64,000 bases of DNA from an uncultured Paracoccaceae bacterium (lineage in GTDB: Bacteria > Pseudomonadota > Alphaproteobacteria > Rhodobacterales > Rhodobacteraceae), in NCBI GenBank assembly GCA_947500135.1, contig CANMQX010000002.1:62001-126000 (forward strand), read 5' to 3'. The notes under the pieces were generated by a model. The model ran no database searches and had not been told where the DNA came from. It saw only the letters and a list, made by a program, of their open reading frames with translations. The position numbers and the translations under genes were made by a program. Shown one piece after another: positions 18,847-28,372 of this stretch (positions within the stretch are counted from its first letter, which is position 1; every line of letters begins with the position of its first letter).

Positions 18847-18866
18847 TTGACTAATTTACTAAGATT
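18847..18866 (-). promoter_or_regulatory. Iron-operator-like site upstream of hmuS
   Basis: Plus-strand TTGACTAATTTACTAAGATT, closely related to the sites at 18981 and 38911. Its second half (ACTAA) is weaker than in the others. Position, 99 bases before hmuS, suggests iron-responsive control. Confidence 0.5.
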
Positions 18867-18980
18867 TTATCTGGCGATGCAAGGGGGTCTTTTTACAATT
18901 GCACGATTGGTCCCAAAGCGCGCTTCGTTTTTGCGGCTCACCCGCAACCGCGTTCGAATACAACAAAGGTTAATAGAATC

Positions 18981-19001
18981 TTGACTCTTTTAGTCAGTAT
19001 T
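18981..19001 (+). promoter_or_regulatory. Iron-operator-like site upstream of hmuR
   Basis: Core TTGACTCTTTTAGTCAG contains the perfect inverted repeat TGACT-CTTTT-AGTCA. The first fourteen bases are identical to the site at 38911 in front of the second iron importer. Confidence 0.6.
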
Positions 19002-19076
19002 ATTAAGCGCGTTGTTGCAAAAGCATGTGGCCAGCTTCCCCGCCAGCACAACAGCTGGGAAATGATTGGGAAGTTT

Positions 19077-21173
19077 ATGCAAATCAGCAAATCAAAACGA
19101 CATATTTTATTGACATCAGCGGCCATGTTTGCGGCACTTTCGGTGCCCGCAACCGCGCAGGACGCAGACGAAACATTCACGCCGCTGGGGCGTATCGTTG
19201 TTGGGGCTGGCGTGGAAAAAGTGGCGATTGACGCGCCGCAATCCATCTCGGTTCTGGAAGAAGACGACATCGCAGAGGTCCAGCCGGGCACCATTGGCGA
19301 CGTGCTGGAACGCAGCCCGGGGGTGTCCACGGTCGGGTCAGAATCCCGGTTTGGTGAAAGCCTGAATATACGGGGCATTGGCGGCGGTACATCAGCAGAT
19401 GAGCCGCGGATCGTCACGCTGATCGATGGGGTGAAGAAATACTACGAATCCTACCGGCAGGGTTCACTGTTTACCGATCCAGAGTTTTTCAAGACGGTCG
19501 AAATTCTGCGTGGTCCGGGGTCATCAACACTGTATGGGGCAGGGGCCTTGGCAGGGGTCGTTTCACTGGAAACCAAGGATGCGTCTGATTTCCTTGAACC
19601 CGGCGACCCGTTCGCGGTGGATCAAAAGCTGGAATATCGCAGTAATGGCGAAGGTGTCGAATCCGCGACATTCCTAGCCTTCGCGCCTGATGATCAGCTC
19701 GATGTGCTAATTGGGTTTATCTATGACGACAGCGATTTTATGGAAAGTGGCGATGGCGAACAAATTTTCGGCACCAAGATTACCGAAAATAACACGCTGC
19801 TGAAAGGCAGCTATACGTTTGGCGACGCAGGCGAACGCGCGGTCGAGGCAGGGTATATCCGGTATCAGGGCAAGGCAGATGACCAGTTGCTCGATATCAT
19901 CGACAATGTCAGCTTCTTTGGCACCGTTGACCGCGAGGTCATCGATACAACCGCCTTTGTGAGCTACCAGTTCAATCCGGTGGATAATGACCTGATTGAT
20001 CTTCAGCTGCAGCTGTCCTACGGCAAATCCGAAAACAACATCACCGATTTTCAGGCTAGTCCCGGTATTCTGTCCAGCTTTGACACCGATTATGCCTATG
20101 AGGGCACAGGCCTGCGGATCGAGAACACGGCGCAGTTTTTCGGAGACAGCTTTGAAAGCTACCTCACAGCCGGGGTCGATATCGGCACACAGGATCGGAT
20201 CAGCACGCGCGCATCAGCTGCCAATGCTGCCTTTCAACCAGAGGGGACAACCGACACAATCGGTCTATTCGCGCAGAACGAGTTCATCTGGGACGACCGC
20301 CTGACAGTTCTGGCAGGTGCGCGCGTGGACTTTCAGGAAACAACACCCGGCGATCTGGTTCCATCAGACGAAAAGGTCGACGATCAGGGCCGCGCAGCCA
20401 CATTAGCGTTGCACTACCAAGCCACTGATCGTTTCGCGGTCTTTGGGTCGGCCTCCTATACAGAACGTCTGCCGGTTGTGGATGAGCTTTACGACAGTCG
20501 GGCGACCACCGGCGGGGCTGATCAGGTGTCAGCTGGCACATTGGAAAACGAAGAAAGCCGCAATATCGAACTGGGCATCGCTTATAACCAGAACGACGTC
20601 ATTGGTGTAGGTGATCAGCTTTCCTTCAAAACGGTCGTGTTCCGCAATAACCTCGATAATCTGATCGGTCGTAACAATGACGGGGCCGCAGGAGAGCCGG
20701 TCTTTGTCAATATCGACGAAGCTTACATTCAAGGGGTGGAACTGGAAGTCGCCTACGAATCCGAAACCTTCTTTGGGTCGCTGGCCTACACCATGCTAGA
20801 GGGCGAAAACGAAAGTGATCCTGCCTCACTGAACCCAAATCTGGAAAACCGGATTCCGGCTGACACCATCGTGCTGTCATTGGGCACGCGTTTTCCTACC
20901 GCCGATCTGGAACTCGGCTGGACCGGCACCTATTACGACAGCAAAAGCCGATCACAGGCTAGCATGATGGGGGTGTCCACAATCGACACGCCCAGCAATC
21001 TGATCCACGACGTCTATGCCGCGTGGACGCCAGACGAAGGCATCTTTGAGGATCTGACCGTACGCCTTGGGGTCACCAACCTGGCCGACGAGGACTACCG
21101 CACGCATCTGCAAAGTGAGGCGATCCGGCGGGCAGGGCGCAGCATCAACCTGTCAGTGTCCCGGACATTCTGA
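19077..21173 (+). CDS. hmuR: TonB-dependent hemin receptor HmuR
   Basis: 698 residues from ATG 19077 (GGGAAG precedes closely); upstream in-frame ATGs at 18981 and 19062 lie in or near the operator region. A signal peptide ends at PATAQD. The plug domain follows (NIRGIGGGTSADEPRIVTLI, EILRGPGSSTLYGAGALAG), then a 22-strand-type barrel. Heme-receptor features appear: ERLPVVDELYD in the FRAP-ELY position and LENEESRNIELG. It ends in SVSRTF, a C-terminal aromatic as outer-membrane proteins have. It brings heme across the outer membrane using TonB energy from the genes directly downstream. Confidence 0.94.
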   Translation: MQISKSKRHILLTSAAMFAALSVPATAQDADETFTPLGRIVVGAGVEKVAIDAPQSISVLEEDDIAEVQPGTIGDVLERSPGVSTVGSESRFGESLNIRGIGGGTSADEPRIVTLIDGVKKYYESYRQGSLFTDPEFFKTVEILRGPGSSTLYGAGALAGVVSLETKDASDFLEPGDPFAVDQKLEYRSNGEGVESATFLAFAPDDQLDVLIGFIYDDSDFMESGDGEQIFGTKITENNTLLKGSYTFGDAGERAVEAGYIRYQGKADDQLLDIIDNVSFFGTVDREVIDTTAFVSYQFNPVDNDLIDLQLQLSYGKSENNITDFQASPGILSSFDTDYAYEGTGLRIENTAQFFGDSFESYLTAGVDIGTQDRISTRASAANAAFQPEGTTDTIGLFAQNEFIWDDRLTVLAGARVDFQETTPGDLVPSDEKVDDQGRAATLALHYQATDRFAVFGSASYTERLPVVDELYDSRATTGGADQVSAGTLENEESRNIELGIAYNQNDVIGVGDQLSFKTVVFRNNLDNLIGRNNDGAAGEPVFVNIDEAYIQGVELEVAYESETFFGSLAYTMLEGENESDPASLNPNLENRIPADTIVLSLGTRFPTADLELGWTGTYYDSKSRSQASMMGVSTIDTPSNLIHDVYAAWTPDEGIFEDLTVRLGVTNLADEDYRTHLQSEAIRRAGRSINLSVSRTF

Positions 21174-21592
21174 TGATGCGGAAAACGATGCTATTCCTCG
21201 CGTTTTGCGCCACCTGTGTTGCGGCACCCGCCGCAGCAGAGGATGGCGTTTTACGGGTCGAACTGAACGCCGCCGAAACGACCGATACGGCTTGCCGCCT
21301 GTCGTTTCTGATCGAAAACACCCATGGCGCGGACATCACTCAGGCGGTCTATGAAACGGTACTGTTCAACGCCGATGGTGGGGTCGATCAACTGACCTTG
21401 TTCGATTTTGGCACATTGCCTACGGGTCGTCCCCGCGTGCGCCAATTCGAGGTGCCGGGGCTGGCCTGCAATGATCTGTCGCGTCTGCTGATCAATGGCG
21501 CCAGTACCTGTGAGGCCGGTGATCTGGGCGCTGATGTCTGCGCCGCGACATTGTCGCTCGGCAGTCGCACCGCAATTGCACTGCTGGGATAA
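21173..21592 (+). CDS. Small exported protein of the hmuR-exbBD-tonB operon, function unknown
   Basis: 139 residues with a clear signal peptide (MMRKTMLFLAFCATC, cut near AAAED). The mature part resembles beta-rich periplasmic domains and has four cysteines spaced to form two disulfides (CRLSF, LACND, STCEAG, DVCAA). It starts inside the hmuR stop codon (TGATG) and is 13 bases before exbB, so it belongs to the energy-transduction operon. I do not recognise a characterised homologue; a periplasmic heme-uptake accessory is the inference from context. Confidence 0.8.
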   Translation: MMRKTMLFLAFCATCVAAPAAAEDGVLRVELNAAETTDTACRLSFLIENTHGADITQAVYETVLFNADGGVDQLTLFDFGTLPTGRPRVRQFEVPGLACNDLSRLLINGASTCEAGDLGADVCAATLSLGSRTAIALLG

Positions 21593-21605
21593 GGAAAGCA
21601 AAGCC

Positions 21606-22247
21606 ATGTTCGCACCGCTGCAAAGCATCATCGACACAGGCGGCCCCGTGGTCGCCATTCTGCTGGCCGTTTCGGTGCTGGCCCTCGCCGTGACATTCTA
21701 CAAGATCATCCAGTTTCGGGCCGCCGGGGTGGGCAGCCACCTAGTCCTGCAACGGGCGCTGACCCTATGGGACAGCGACAAGCGGGACTTCGCAATGACA
21801 GAGCTGGCGCGCAGCAATAACTACCTGGCGCCGGTCGTCCATGTGGGATTTTCGACACAGAATAAGGAGCCCAACATCCTGGCCGCCCGGCTTGAGGCCG
21901 AGGCTGAAGGATTGTTCATGCAGCTGGAACGCGGGTTTCGGTTTCTCGATAACGTCGCGCAGCTCGCCCCGCTTCTGGGGCTCTTTGGTACCGTCCTCGG
22001 GATGATTTCCGCGTTCCAGGCGCTGCAAGAGGCGGGCAATCAGGTTGACCCGTCGATCCTTGCAGGCGGTATCTGGGTCGCATTGCTGACCACTGCTATC
22101 GGGCTTGCCGTGGCCATGCCCACGTCGTTGATCCTGTCATGGTTCGAACAGCGCATGGATGCGGAACGGGTGTTCGCTGGTCAGGCGATCCAAAGGATTG
22201 TATCACCCAAAGGCGCCAGTGACCCGGTGGCGGCCAATGCGGCATAG
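21606..22247 (+). CDS. exbB: ExbB/MotA/TolQ proton-channel protein
   Basis: 213 residues from ATG 21606 (AAGGAAAG upstream); the frame extends further upstream only within the preceding gene. Three transmembrane segments, including the conserved channel helices LLGLFGTVLGMISAFQ and GGIWVALLTTAIGLAVAMPT, identify the proton channel of the TonB motor. It uses the proton gradient to energise TonB together with the ExbD proteins that follow. The stop overlaps the exbD start by 11 bases. Confidence 0.94.
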   Translation: MFAPLQSIIDTGGPVVAILLAVSVLALAVTFYKIIQFRAAGVGSHLVLQRALTLWDSDKRDFAMTELARSNNYLAPVVHVGFSTQNKEPNILAARLEAEAEGLFMQLERGFRFLDNVAQLAPLLGLFGTVLGMISAFQALQEAGNQVDPSILAGGIWVALLTTAIGLAVAMPTSLILSWFEQRMDAERVFAGQAIQRIVSPKGASDPVAANAA

Positions 22248-22605
22248 GCCCGGAAAACGACGCCTTTCGATGACATCGCTGATCGATGTCATCTTCCTGT
22301 TGTTGCTGTTCTTCATGCTATCCTCGACCTTCTCCAAATACGCAATGGTGCCGCTGCCAATTGGTACAGCCGGGGCCGTGACGCCTGACGCGTCACCGGT
22401 TTTTGTCAAAGTGGATGTGGATGCCCTGACACTCAATGGCGAGGCGGTTGAACTGGCTGATTTAGCCGCCGCCATGACCGCTTCAGACCCGACCACGGCT
22501 ATCATCGCCCTTGGCCCGGATGTCAGCGCACAGCGCCTGACCGACGTGTTGGCGGCTTTGCGCGGCGTTGAAAACCTCGCCCTGAACGTGCTGGTGCCCG
22601 CATGA
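22237..22605 (+). CDS. exbD: ExbD-type biopolymer transport protein, copy 1
   Basis: 122 residues from ATG 22237. The short basic cytoplasmic N-terminus leads into LSMTSLIDVIFLLLLFFMLS; the Asp in the helix (L-I-D-V) is the proton-carrying residue of ExbD/TolR. The remainder is the small periplasmic domain. It works with ExbB and TonB. Overlaps exbB by 11 bases and the next gene by 4. Confidence 0.93.
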   Translation: MRHRPGKRRLSMTSLIDVIFLLLLFFMLSSTFSKYAMVPLPIGTAGAVTPDASPVFVKVDVDALTLNGEAVELADLAAAMTASDPTTAIIALGPDVSAQRLTDVLAALRGVENLALNVLVPA

Positions 22606-22979
22606 AACCACGACGCCAGAAATCCAAACCGGAACCGACAATCGCCCTGATCAACGTTGTTTTCCTGATGCTGATCTTTTTCCTGATCGCAGGCACCCTG
22701 ACGCAACCGCTTGATAGTGAGCTGCAACTGGTCTCGACCCGTGATCTGGATACTGCTGCACCGCCCGACGGGCTGATCATCCATGCGGATGGGCGGATGC
22801 AGGCAAACGGGGCAGGGGTGGTGGCGGTTGGTGCCTTTTTGGCCACGCAACCTGACGGTCCCATACGCCTGATCCCCGATCGGGCCTTGCCCGCCAAAAC
22901 ATTGCTGCAGATCGGGGCGGATTTGCGCGTGGCAGGCGCCGAAACGATCCTGATCGTGACCGAAACGTCGTTGCCATGA
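22602..22979 (+). CDS. ExbD-like protein, copy 2 (lacks the membrane Asp)
   Basis: 125 residues, same layout as copy 1, but the transmembrane motif reads TIALINVVFLMLIFFLIAG: Asn stands where copy 1 has the proton-carrying Asp. By comparison with ExbD biochemistry this copy should not relay protons and may be a structural partner in a mixed ExbD dimer. Four-base ATGA overlaps with both neighbours show it is made together with exbB, exbD and tonB. Confidence 0.9.
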   Translation: MKPRRQKSKPEPTIALINVVFLMLIFFLIAGTLTQPLDSELQLVSTRDLDTAAPPDGLIIHADGRMQANGAGVVAVGAFLATQPDGPIRLIPDRALPAKTLLQIGADLRVAGAETILIVTETSLP

Positions 22980-23812
22980 TTGCGCGGTCACACCCATTGA
23001 TGGGGGGATGTCTGATTGCTGCTTTAGGGGTGCATCTGGCCGGCTTCACAGGGTTTGCCGAGGATGACGGCCCCCAAATCGCCGCTTCCGGCACGCCGGT
23101 CGCGGCCAAGATGGGCGCGGCATTTGCCGACCTGACGGCGGGGGTCATACTGTCCGTCGAAACAGCCTCGCTGACCCCGACAGCAAAACCAGAAACCGCG
23201 GCCAGCATGGCAGTTCGCGCAAAAATTGCGGGGGTCACTGCCGTGGTCCCAACACCGACGTCCACAATACCACCAACGGCAGATGCTATCGCGCCACAAC
23301 CGCCCGCTGCCGCAACGCCACCAACCCGGCAGGCCACGGCAATTGCACCCGTAAACCCCACCCCGCGGTTGCAAGCCCAGACTGAGGCGGCACCAACCCG
23401 ATCATTGCGGCCCATCGCCCGGCCACCACAGCCGCAAGGCAATGCAAGCCAGGACGCGGTAGCAGGCGCAAGCAGCACCGCGAATAAGCAAACCACAGCA
23501 CGACAGTCCGGATCAAACGCCGCAACACAACCATCCACTGCGCAAAGCAATGCGGCCGCTGCAAACTATGCCGGCGTTGTGCTACGGCAGATCTCAAACG
23601 TGCGGCGGCGGCGGACGCCCGAACGCGGCATTGCGGTCGTGGCCTTTACCATCGGCGGAAATGGCAGGTTAACAAATGTCAGCATCTTGCGCAGCTCTGG
23701 CAACAGACGGGTGGACCGCTTCGCACAACAGGTGATCCGGCAAGCAGCACCTTTCCCACCACCTCCCACAGGAGCGCGCACAAACTGGCAACTCGAAATC
23801 GAAGATCAGTGA
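22976..23812 (+). CDS. tonB: TonB-family energy transducer
   Basis: 278 residues: an N-terminal hydrophobic anchor (HPLMGGCLIAALGVHLAG), a long Pro/Ala/Thr-rich periplasm-spanning stretch (about residues 50-190) and a C-terminal TonB domain (GIAVVAFTIGGNGRLTNVSI, then AAPFPPPP). It carries energy from ExbBD to TonB-dependent receptors, most directly HmuR in the same operon. It is the only TonB in the window, so it may also serve siderophore and corrinoid receptors encoded elsewhere. Confidence 0.93.
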   Translation: MIARSHPLMGGCLIAALGVHLAGFTGFAEDDGPQIAASGTPVAAKMGAAFADLTAGVILSVETASLTPTAKPETAASMAVRAKIAGVTAVVPTPTSTIPPTADAIAPQPPAAATPPTRQATAIAPVNPTPRLQAQTEAAPTRSLRPIARPPQPQGNASQDAVAGASSTANKQTTARQSGSNAATQPSTAQSNAAAANYAGVVLRQISNVRRRRTPERGIAVVAFTIGGNGRLTNVSILRSSGNRRVDRFAQQVIRQAAPFPPPPTGARTNWQLEIEDQ

Positions 23813-24313
23813 TCACGCCGTTTTCCGGTATGTGCAACACAATAGCAAACGGCTCATGCGTCGTTGTTTAACAGGCAGCCTAGCTTAAAGCAGCGCGCAC
23901 ACAAGGAACCCAAAGTAAAAGCCATTCAGAAATGTCACCGGTTGCGCAAAACAGAAGTGTCACCAAGGGCGCCGATCGGAGCAAGGCTTAGCAGCCCTGA
24001 GACGTCATATATCGCAGGGTTGGTAAACCTTGCGTTTTGCTTGTTACATCTTTTTGAGTGGACAGTACTCAGTTCTGAAGAAATCCATGTCGTGGAAGAT
24101 CAATGCACCATTTTTCTGTCTGATCATGATGCCGTTATAGTCTGAGCGAGGCCATTCGGTTTTGGGGAAGTCGTTCGAATAGCTGTTGATGATTGATGAG
24201 AACACAACCTCTCCGATCGCGTTGTCTATGGACATCATGTCTCCGCAAAAAATTGAAACAAGTATTTCTGCGTTCACGAATGCGCCTTTCAAGAGATGCG
24301 ATCTCCTTAGGTT
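23813..24313. other. Gap after tonB; one weak small reading frame
   Basis: No convincing gene. A minus-strand frame at 24044-24292 (82 codons, MKGAFVNAEILVSIF at its start) has protein-like composition but no recognised family and adjoins the insertion-sequence remnant. It could be a small gene or debris. Confidence 0.3.
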
Positions 24314-25102
24314 TTATTCCGCCACTTGCACAATCTTCTTTTTGGCCCGTAATCCCGAAGGTTGGCGTTGCCGACGACCACTTGGTTTGTAGTTCATCTT
24401 CTCAGAATTTGTGCGCACCTCGGGCTTGGGCAAAGCGATATCCTGTTCTGCTCTGATATGTTCCAGTACGGCGCTGAGGCCCTTAGTGCAGAGAATCTCG
24501 ATGTTCAGTTCACTTAAGGCGCGGCCAAACTGGGTGATCCGTGCGCCGCTCTTGGCGTCTTCCTTGGCCACGCGGAACACGGTGTGTTTGTCTGAATAGA
24601 AAGCTGCCGGGCGGCCTTGATTGTGCAGGTAGCGTTCCAAAGTCTCGAAATAGCTGAACGTGCTTCCCAACATCACAAACCGCAGCTCCATCAAGGTGCT
24701 GGTGGCAGACACGGCTGATGAAACGTGCGCCGCTTTTTGCGCGATAGACAGAAATCATCTTCTTGCATCCATTTGCGAAACGTCTCGCACGAAACCTCGA
24801 TCCCATGATGTTAAGCCTGCATCTCCGCAGCCAAAGTCGGAGTAAAACCTGGCGTAGTTCTCTTTGACCTCCGCCAACGCATAGTCGCGCTTTGCATTGT
24901 GTATTTGATTGTTCGGAGGCTTGCCACGTGACCTATGCCGGATCGCGGCTGCGCCATCCGGGCGATATAGCTTCAACAGCCTGGAAATCTGTCGACGCAT
25001 CAGGTTTAACATGTTAGCCGCATCGTCCACAGTCAGCCGTCCATCATCGACCGGCGCCAAAACCTCCACACGATTTACTCGCGCTCGCTCATCATCACCC
25101 AT
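24314..25102 (-). pseudogene. ISNCY-type transposase remnant
   Basis: Two frames carry pieces of one transposase. 25102-24755 holds the N-terminal helix-turn-helix part (MGDDERARVNRVEVLAP, GRLTVDDAANMLNLMRRQIS, YRPDGAAAIRHRSRGK). 24712-24314 holds the catalytic-core part (TSTLMELRFV, TFSYFETLERYLHNQGRPAA, FYSDKHTVFRV, ITQFGRALSELNIEILC) and then jumps to the C-terminal RTNSEKMNYKPSGRR. The reading frame is broken between the two and the segment after EILC seems deleted, so the element is inactive. No target duplication or terminal repeats were recognised. Confidence 0.75.
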
Positions 25103-25537
25103 CCCATATCAGATCTTTCGTTACTCACTTGAACAAGAGAGTGACATTCCTGAATTGCACAGGGTTGATACTATCTCTTGTCGGATCACTTAATTGCCGC
25201 AGTTGTATTGAAATCAATAACTTAGCGATTTCAATTTATGAAAATTGCAGTTCGGCGCATTTTTTGCTGTATCCTCGAAGCCGGCCTTCATGTCCAAGGA
25301 GTTCGAGGTCTACTGTGCGAAGCGAACCGGACTTTTGCAGATGAAGCTACTGCTAACGCAGCATTCATTCGCATTTGCAGCACGGTTAGACGCCGTGGTG
25401 CAACCCGTGTCGGCAGACCAGCCATTCGTGGACAGGCCAAATACTTGATCCGGAACAGCTCCTTGGCCGCAACCGGTACCAACAATCAGGTCGCAGACAA
25501 AGCCTTGATTGCGCACACTATCTTTTATGCCTGCTTT
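25103..25537. other. Gap between IS remnant and the FhuF-like gene
   Basis: Several overlapping short frames on both strands, none with a recognised domain or ribosome site. Probably decayed mobile-element flank; I see no defined feature. Confidence 0.4.
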
Positions 25538-26359
25538 TCAAAGAAGCATCGTCCGCCGAAGATAATCTCGATACCGCCGTCGTCTGCTGTCTGCGGGGCG
25601 CAAGACGCATGTTGTGCAATACCCGACATCTTCTGCTGGCGACGTATAGTAGCGGCAGCAGCCGCCACGAACGCGCATCCAGTCACCTATTTTTGGGGCT
25701 TCTGGCAGATCGACCCACTCAAAGTCAGCTTGCTTGTTGAACAGTTTCGACGCCTGGTCCCGCAAAATCATGCGTGCATGATCTATGGCCAAACCCGTCG
25801 CGTCTACCGCACGCCCTTGTTCCAGAAAGGCCGCGGCAAGGCTGTCAGATACCAACCGCCATAAAGCGGCTTGCGACAGGCCGGACAGCCGACGCAGCGC
25901 TTGGATCAGCGGTTTATGCAGTTGCTCCAATGTTGCGGTAAAGCTTGGCGCTGTGGGCATCTCGATGAAGGTTACCCCTTCGCTGTTGATATTAAGATCA
26001 AAGGCAAGGCTTACGCCCCTTTTGCCATCTTCTTCCCAACGCACAAACCGCTCTGACAGGCTGATCGCATCTGGTTTTGCCGCAGCAAGCCAATGACCTC
26101 GCACGGCCAGTCCCGCAAGCGGTTCGCATACGCTCCAAGACACCGTCCCAATAAGATAGGCGGCGGCAAGTTTTGCGTCTCCGCCCGGTTCATCAATGAT
26201 GGCATCGGCCATCAGGCGGCGCACGCAATCGTCTGATAAGTCCGATAGTGACAGGCTGCCCACAGGATGTTTGTCCAACCTCAAGACGGGCGAAAATGCG
26301 CCTTCTAACGGCGTGATTTCAGCCAGCAAATCGTGAAACGCGCGGGATACTAGGCTCAT
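25538..26359 (-). CDS. FhuF-like siderophore-iron reductase
   Basis: 273 residues from ATG 26359, which overlaps the stop of the preceding SBP gene as ATGA; the longer frame to 26440 is not needed. The C-terminus carries the FhuF-type 2Fe-2S cysteines, C234-C235, C248 and C251 (GGCCRYYTSPAEDVGYCTTC). FhuF proteins reduce Fe(III) in hydroxamate siderophores in the cytoplasm. As the last gene of the siderophore operon it would release iron after import. CC to the next Cys is 12 residues, slightly longer than the E. coli spacing as I remember it. Confidence 0.88.
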   Translation of the reverse strand: MSLVSRAFHDLLAEITPLEGAFSPVLRLDKHPVGSLSLSDLSDDCVRRLMADAIIDEPGGDAKLAAAYLIGTVSWSVCEPLAGLAVRGHWLAAAKPDAISLSERFVRWEEDGKRGVSLAFDLNINSEGVTFIEMPTAPSFTATLEQLHKPLIQALRRLSGLSQAALWRLVSDSLAAAFLEQGRAVDATGLAIDHARMILRDQASKLFNKQADFEWVDLPEAPKIGDWMRVRGGCCRYYTSPAEDVGYCTTCVLRPADSRRRRYRDYLRRTMLL

Positions 26360-27309
26360 TCGATAACAAGATCGCGGTTGATGCCTTCTTGGCCGATCAC
26401 TTCGGCAAAGGCACGTGCCACATCTAAAACCGACCCCCAAGAGGTGCCGTAAACAGTTTTGCTATCAACGGCAAAGACCTGCCCCGCCTTGGCCACGTCG
26501 GTTGCTTGGACAACGGGATTGGCCATGAACTCGGCCACGGCAGGATCCATAGAACCGACTTGATCATCTGCGTTGGCGATCAGGATCATGATGTCCGATG
26601 GATTGCTTCCCAAAACCTCAATCGAAAGTGCGACCCAGTCATCAATTGTCTGCTCGTATGGTGTGCGGACAATGCCTAACGCCGGCACAGCAAGGCTAAG
26701 CGACTGCTGGTTCGGCACACCAGAAATGGTGTTGTCCCAGTATTCAACGAACGACACCGTTGTCAGCGGCAGCACGTCGTCAATCTCCTGACGGATCATG
26801 GCGATCTCGGTCTCGAATTCAGCTTGCAGCGCCTTTGCCTGTTCCGTACGCCCAACCGCGTCGCCAAATTGCAGCAAGGTGGCGTCCATCCGTTGACTGA
26901 ACATGTCGATGATAACGGTTGGTGCGATGCGGCTGTAGGTTTGATAGGCACCTTCTGGCCACGGCGTCGCGATAATCAGATCGGGGTTGAGTACGGCAAC
27001 CGCTTCGGCATCCGGTTCGCGGTAAGATCCGATGAAAGCCACATCAGAGGCATCAAATCCACGCAACCGACGAAACACCGGACCGTCATCGGTCAAATGC
27101 CCCGCGCTGCCGACGGGGGTGACGCCCAGTTCCAACAGGGGCAACAGGCCGTTCTGGTCTTGCAGGGTGACAATGCGTTTTGGATCGACGGGGATGCAGT
27201 CTTCACCGGCGGCGTGGGTGAACGCACGAAAACCAGCCTCACAATCAAGTGCGGCGGCTGGAGTGGTCGTCATGAAGATGAGGGCAGCAATTTTGGGAAA
27301 TGGTTTCAC
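26356..27309 (-). CDS. Siderophore-type ABC substrate-binding protein, array member 1
   Basis: 317 residues, FecB/FhuD-like. The signal peptide MKPFPKIAALIFMTTTPAAA is followed by an N-terminal extension with two cysteines (LDCEAGFRAF, EDCIPVDPKRI) before the usual start of the fold. Later motifs: LLELGVTPVGSAG, VLNPDLIIATPW, IAPTVIIDMF. It is the promoter-distal member of seven tandem SBPs and runs directly into fhuF. The cysteine-bearing extension is shared with members 3, 4 and 5. It should bind one type of ferric siderophore; which one cannot be read. Confidence 0.9.
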   Translation of the reverse strand: MKPFPKIAALIFMTTTPAAALDCEAGFRAFTHAAGEDCIPVDPKRIVTLQDQNGLLPLLELGVTPVGSAGHLTDDGPVFRRLRGFDASDVAFIGSYREPDAEAVAVLNPDLIIATPWPEGAYQTYSRIAPTVIIDMFSQRMDATLLQFGDAVGRTEQAKALQAEFETEIAMIRQEIDDVLPLTTVSFVEYWDNTISGVPNQQSLSLAVPALGIVRTPYEQTIDDWVALSIEVLGSNPSDIMILIANADDQVGSMDPAVAEFMANPVVQATDVAKAGQVFAVDSKTVYGTSWGSVLDVARAFAEVIGQEGINRDLVIE

Positions 27310-27342
27310 CGGGTCGTCCTTTCGTGTGTGTGGAATGGAGGG

Positions 27343-28305
27343 TTACTCTGAAACTTGTGTCGCGGGATCACCGTCGATTGCGGCGCTGATCTTTGGCTCA
27401 AGTTGTTCAAGTGCAAACGGCAGACTCAGAAGCGAACCATGGCTGAACGCACTCGTCAGGATGTCGTCTGTGAACACCTCGCGCCCTTCTTGGAACGCTG
27501 CCAGTGCGGGACGCAGGGCGAGGCTCTCGATCTTGTCGCGCTGTTCCTGACTGCCATCGGTCACCCAGATCAGGACGTCGGCATCTACGATCTCCAGCCC
27601 TTCCTCGGAAAACGTTAGGGCAAATTCGCCGTCACTGGTCGCTGCGTTGACAGCGTCGGGCGTGCGCAACCCAAGGTTTGACAGCACCAGCGGCCGAATA
27701 TCGTCGCCAGCGTAAACGCCGGGTGCATCGTTCCAATAATACGCGACAGAGGCAGTCTTGCCTTGCCAATCTGGATTACGCGCAGCCATAGCGGCCATAT
27801 CTGTGCGCAGATCTTCGACAAGTGCTTTAGCCTCATCCAACTTTCCCGCAGCCGCGCCTGCGATCAGGGCAAGTTCATCCCAAGGCAGTGCATAATCGCC
27901 TACGCCATCCGGCACGGCCACCACCGGTGCGATCTTGGATAGTTGTTCGTATTCGCTCGCGGTGATGCCAGACCAAATCGCCAAGATGACATCGGGTTCA
28001 GATGCCGCGACCTGTTCAAAGTTCAGATCGCCCCGCAATATTTGGGGGTCGGATGAAAGCAGGGGCTCTGCCCAAGGCCAAAGGCCGTTGTCACTGTCCC
28101 CATACCAATAGCGGATCGCGACTGGCTGAATGCCCATTGCCAGCAGATTGTCAGCACCGTTGTAGTCCACACTGGCCACGCGGTCAGGGGCGGCCTCAAT
28201 AATTGTCGTTCCAAACTTGTGTTCGATTGTTAGCGGGTATTCTTGCGTAAATGTTGGGGTCGCAATCGCCACCAACATGACCAACTGTGGGATAAGAGTG
28301 TTCAA
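27343..28305 (-). CDS. Siderophore-type ABC substrate-binding protein, array member 2
   Basis: 320 residues with signal peptide ending near TFTQE. It lacks the cysteine extension and opens the fold with LTIEHKFGTTIIEAAPDRVA. It closely resembles member 7: both have NGADN, WYG..NGLWPWA and IAPVVAVP at the same places, so these two are recent duplicates within the array. FecB family, periplasmic capture of a ferric chelate. Separated by 33 bases from member 1 and 67 from member 3. Confidence 0.9.
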   Translation of the reverse strand: MNTLIPQLVMLVAIATPTFTQEYPLTIEHKFGTTIIEAAPDRVASVDYNGADNLLAMGIQPVAIRYWYGDSDNGLWPWAEPLLSSDPQILRGDLNFEQVAASEPDVILAIWSGITASEYEQLSKIAPVVAVPDGVGDYALPWDELALIAGAAAGKLDEAKALVEDLRTDMAAMAARNPDWQGKTASVAYYWNDAPGVYAGDDIRPLVLSNLGLRTPDAVNAATSDGEFALTFSEEGLEIVDADVLIWVTDGSQEQRDKIESLALRPALAAFQEGREVFTDDILTSAFSHGSLLSLPFALEQLEPKISAAIDGDPATQVSE

Positions 28306-28372
28306 GTCGCGTCCTTTCGCATCTGTGATTGATGCTGGCTGGCCCCAGGCAGGGGCTGGCTTGCGCTATTGA

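Noticed and set aside
25238..25864. 208-codon plus-strand frame
   Set aside because: Mostly overlaps the 3' end of the FhuF-like gene including its Fe-S cysteines; its upstream part has no recognised domain.
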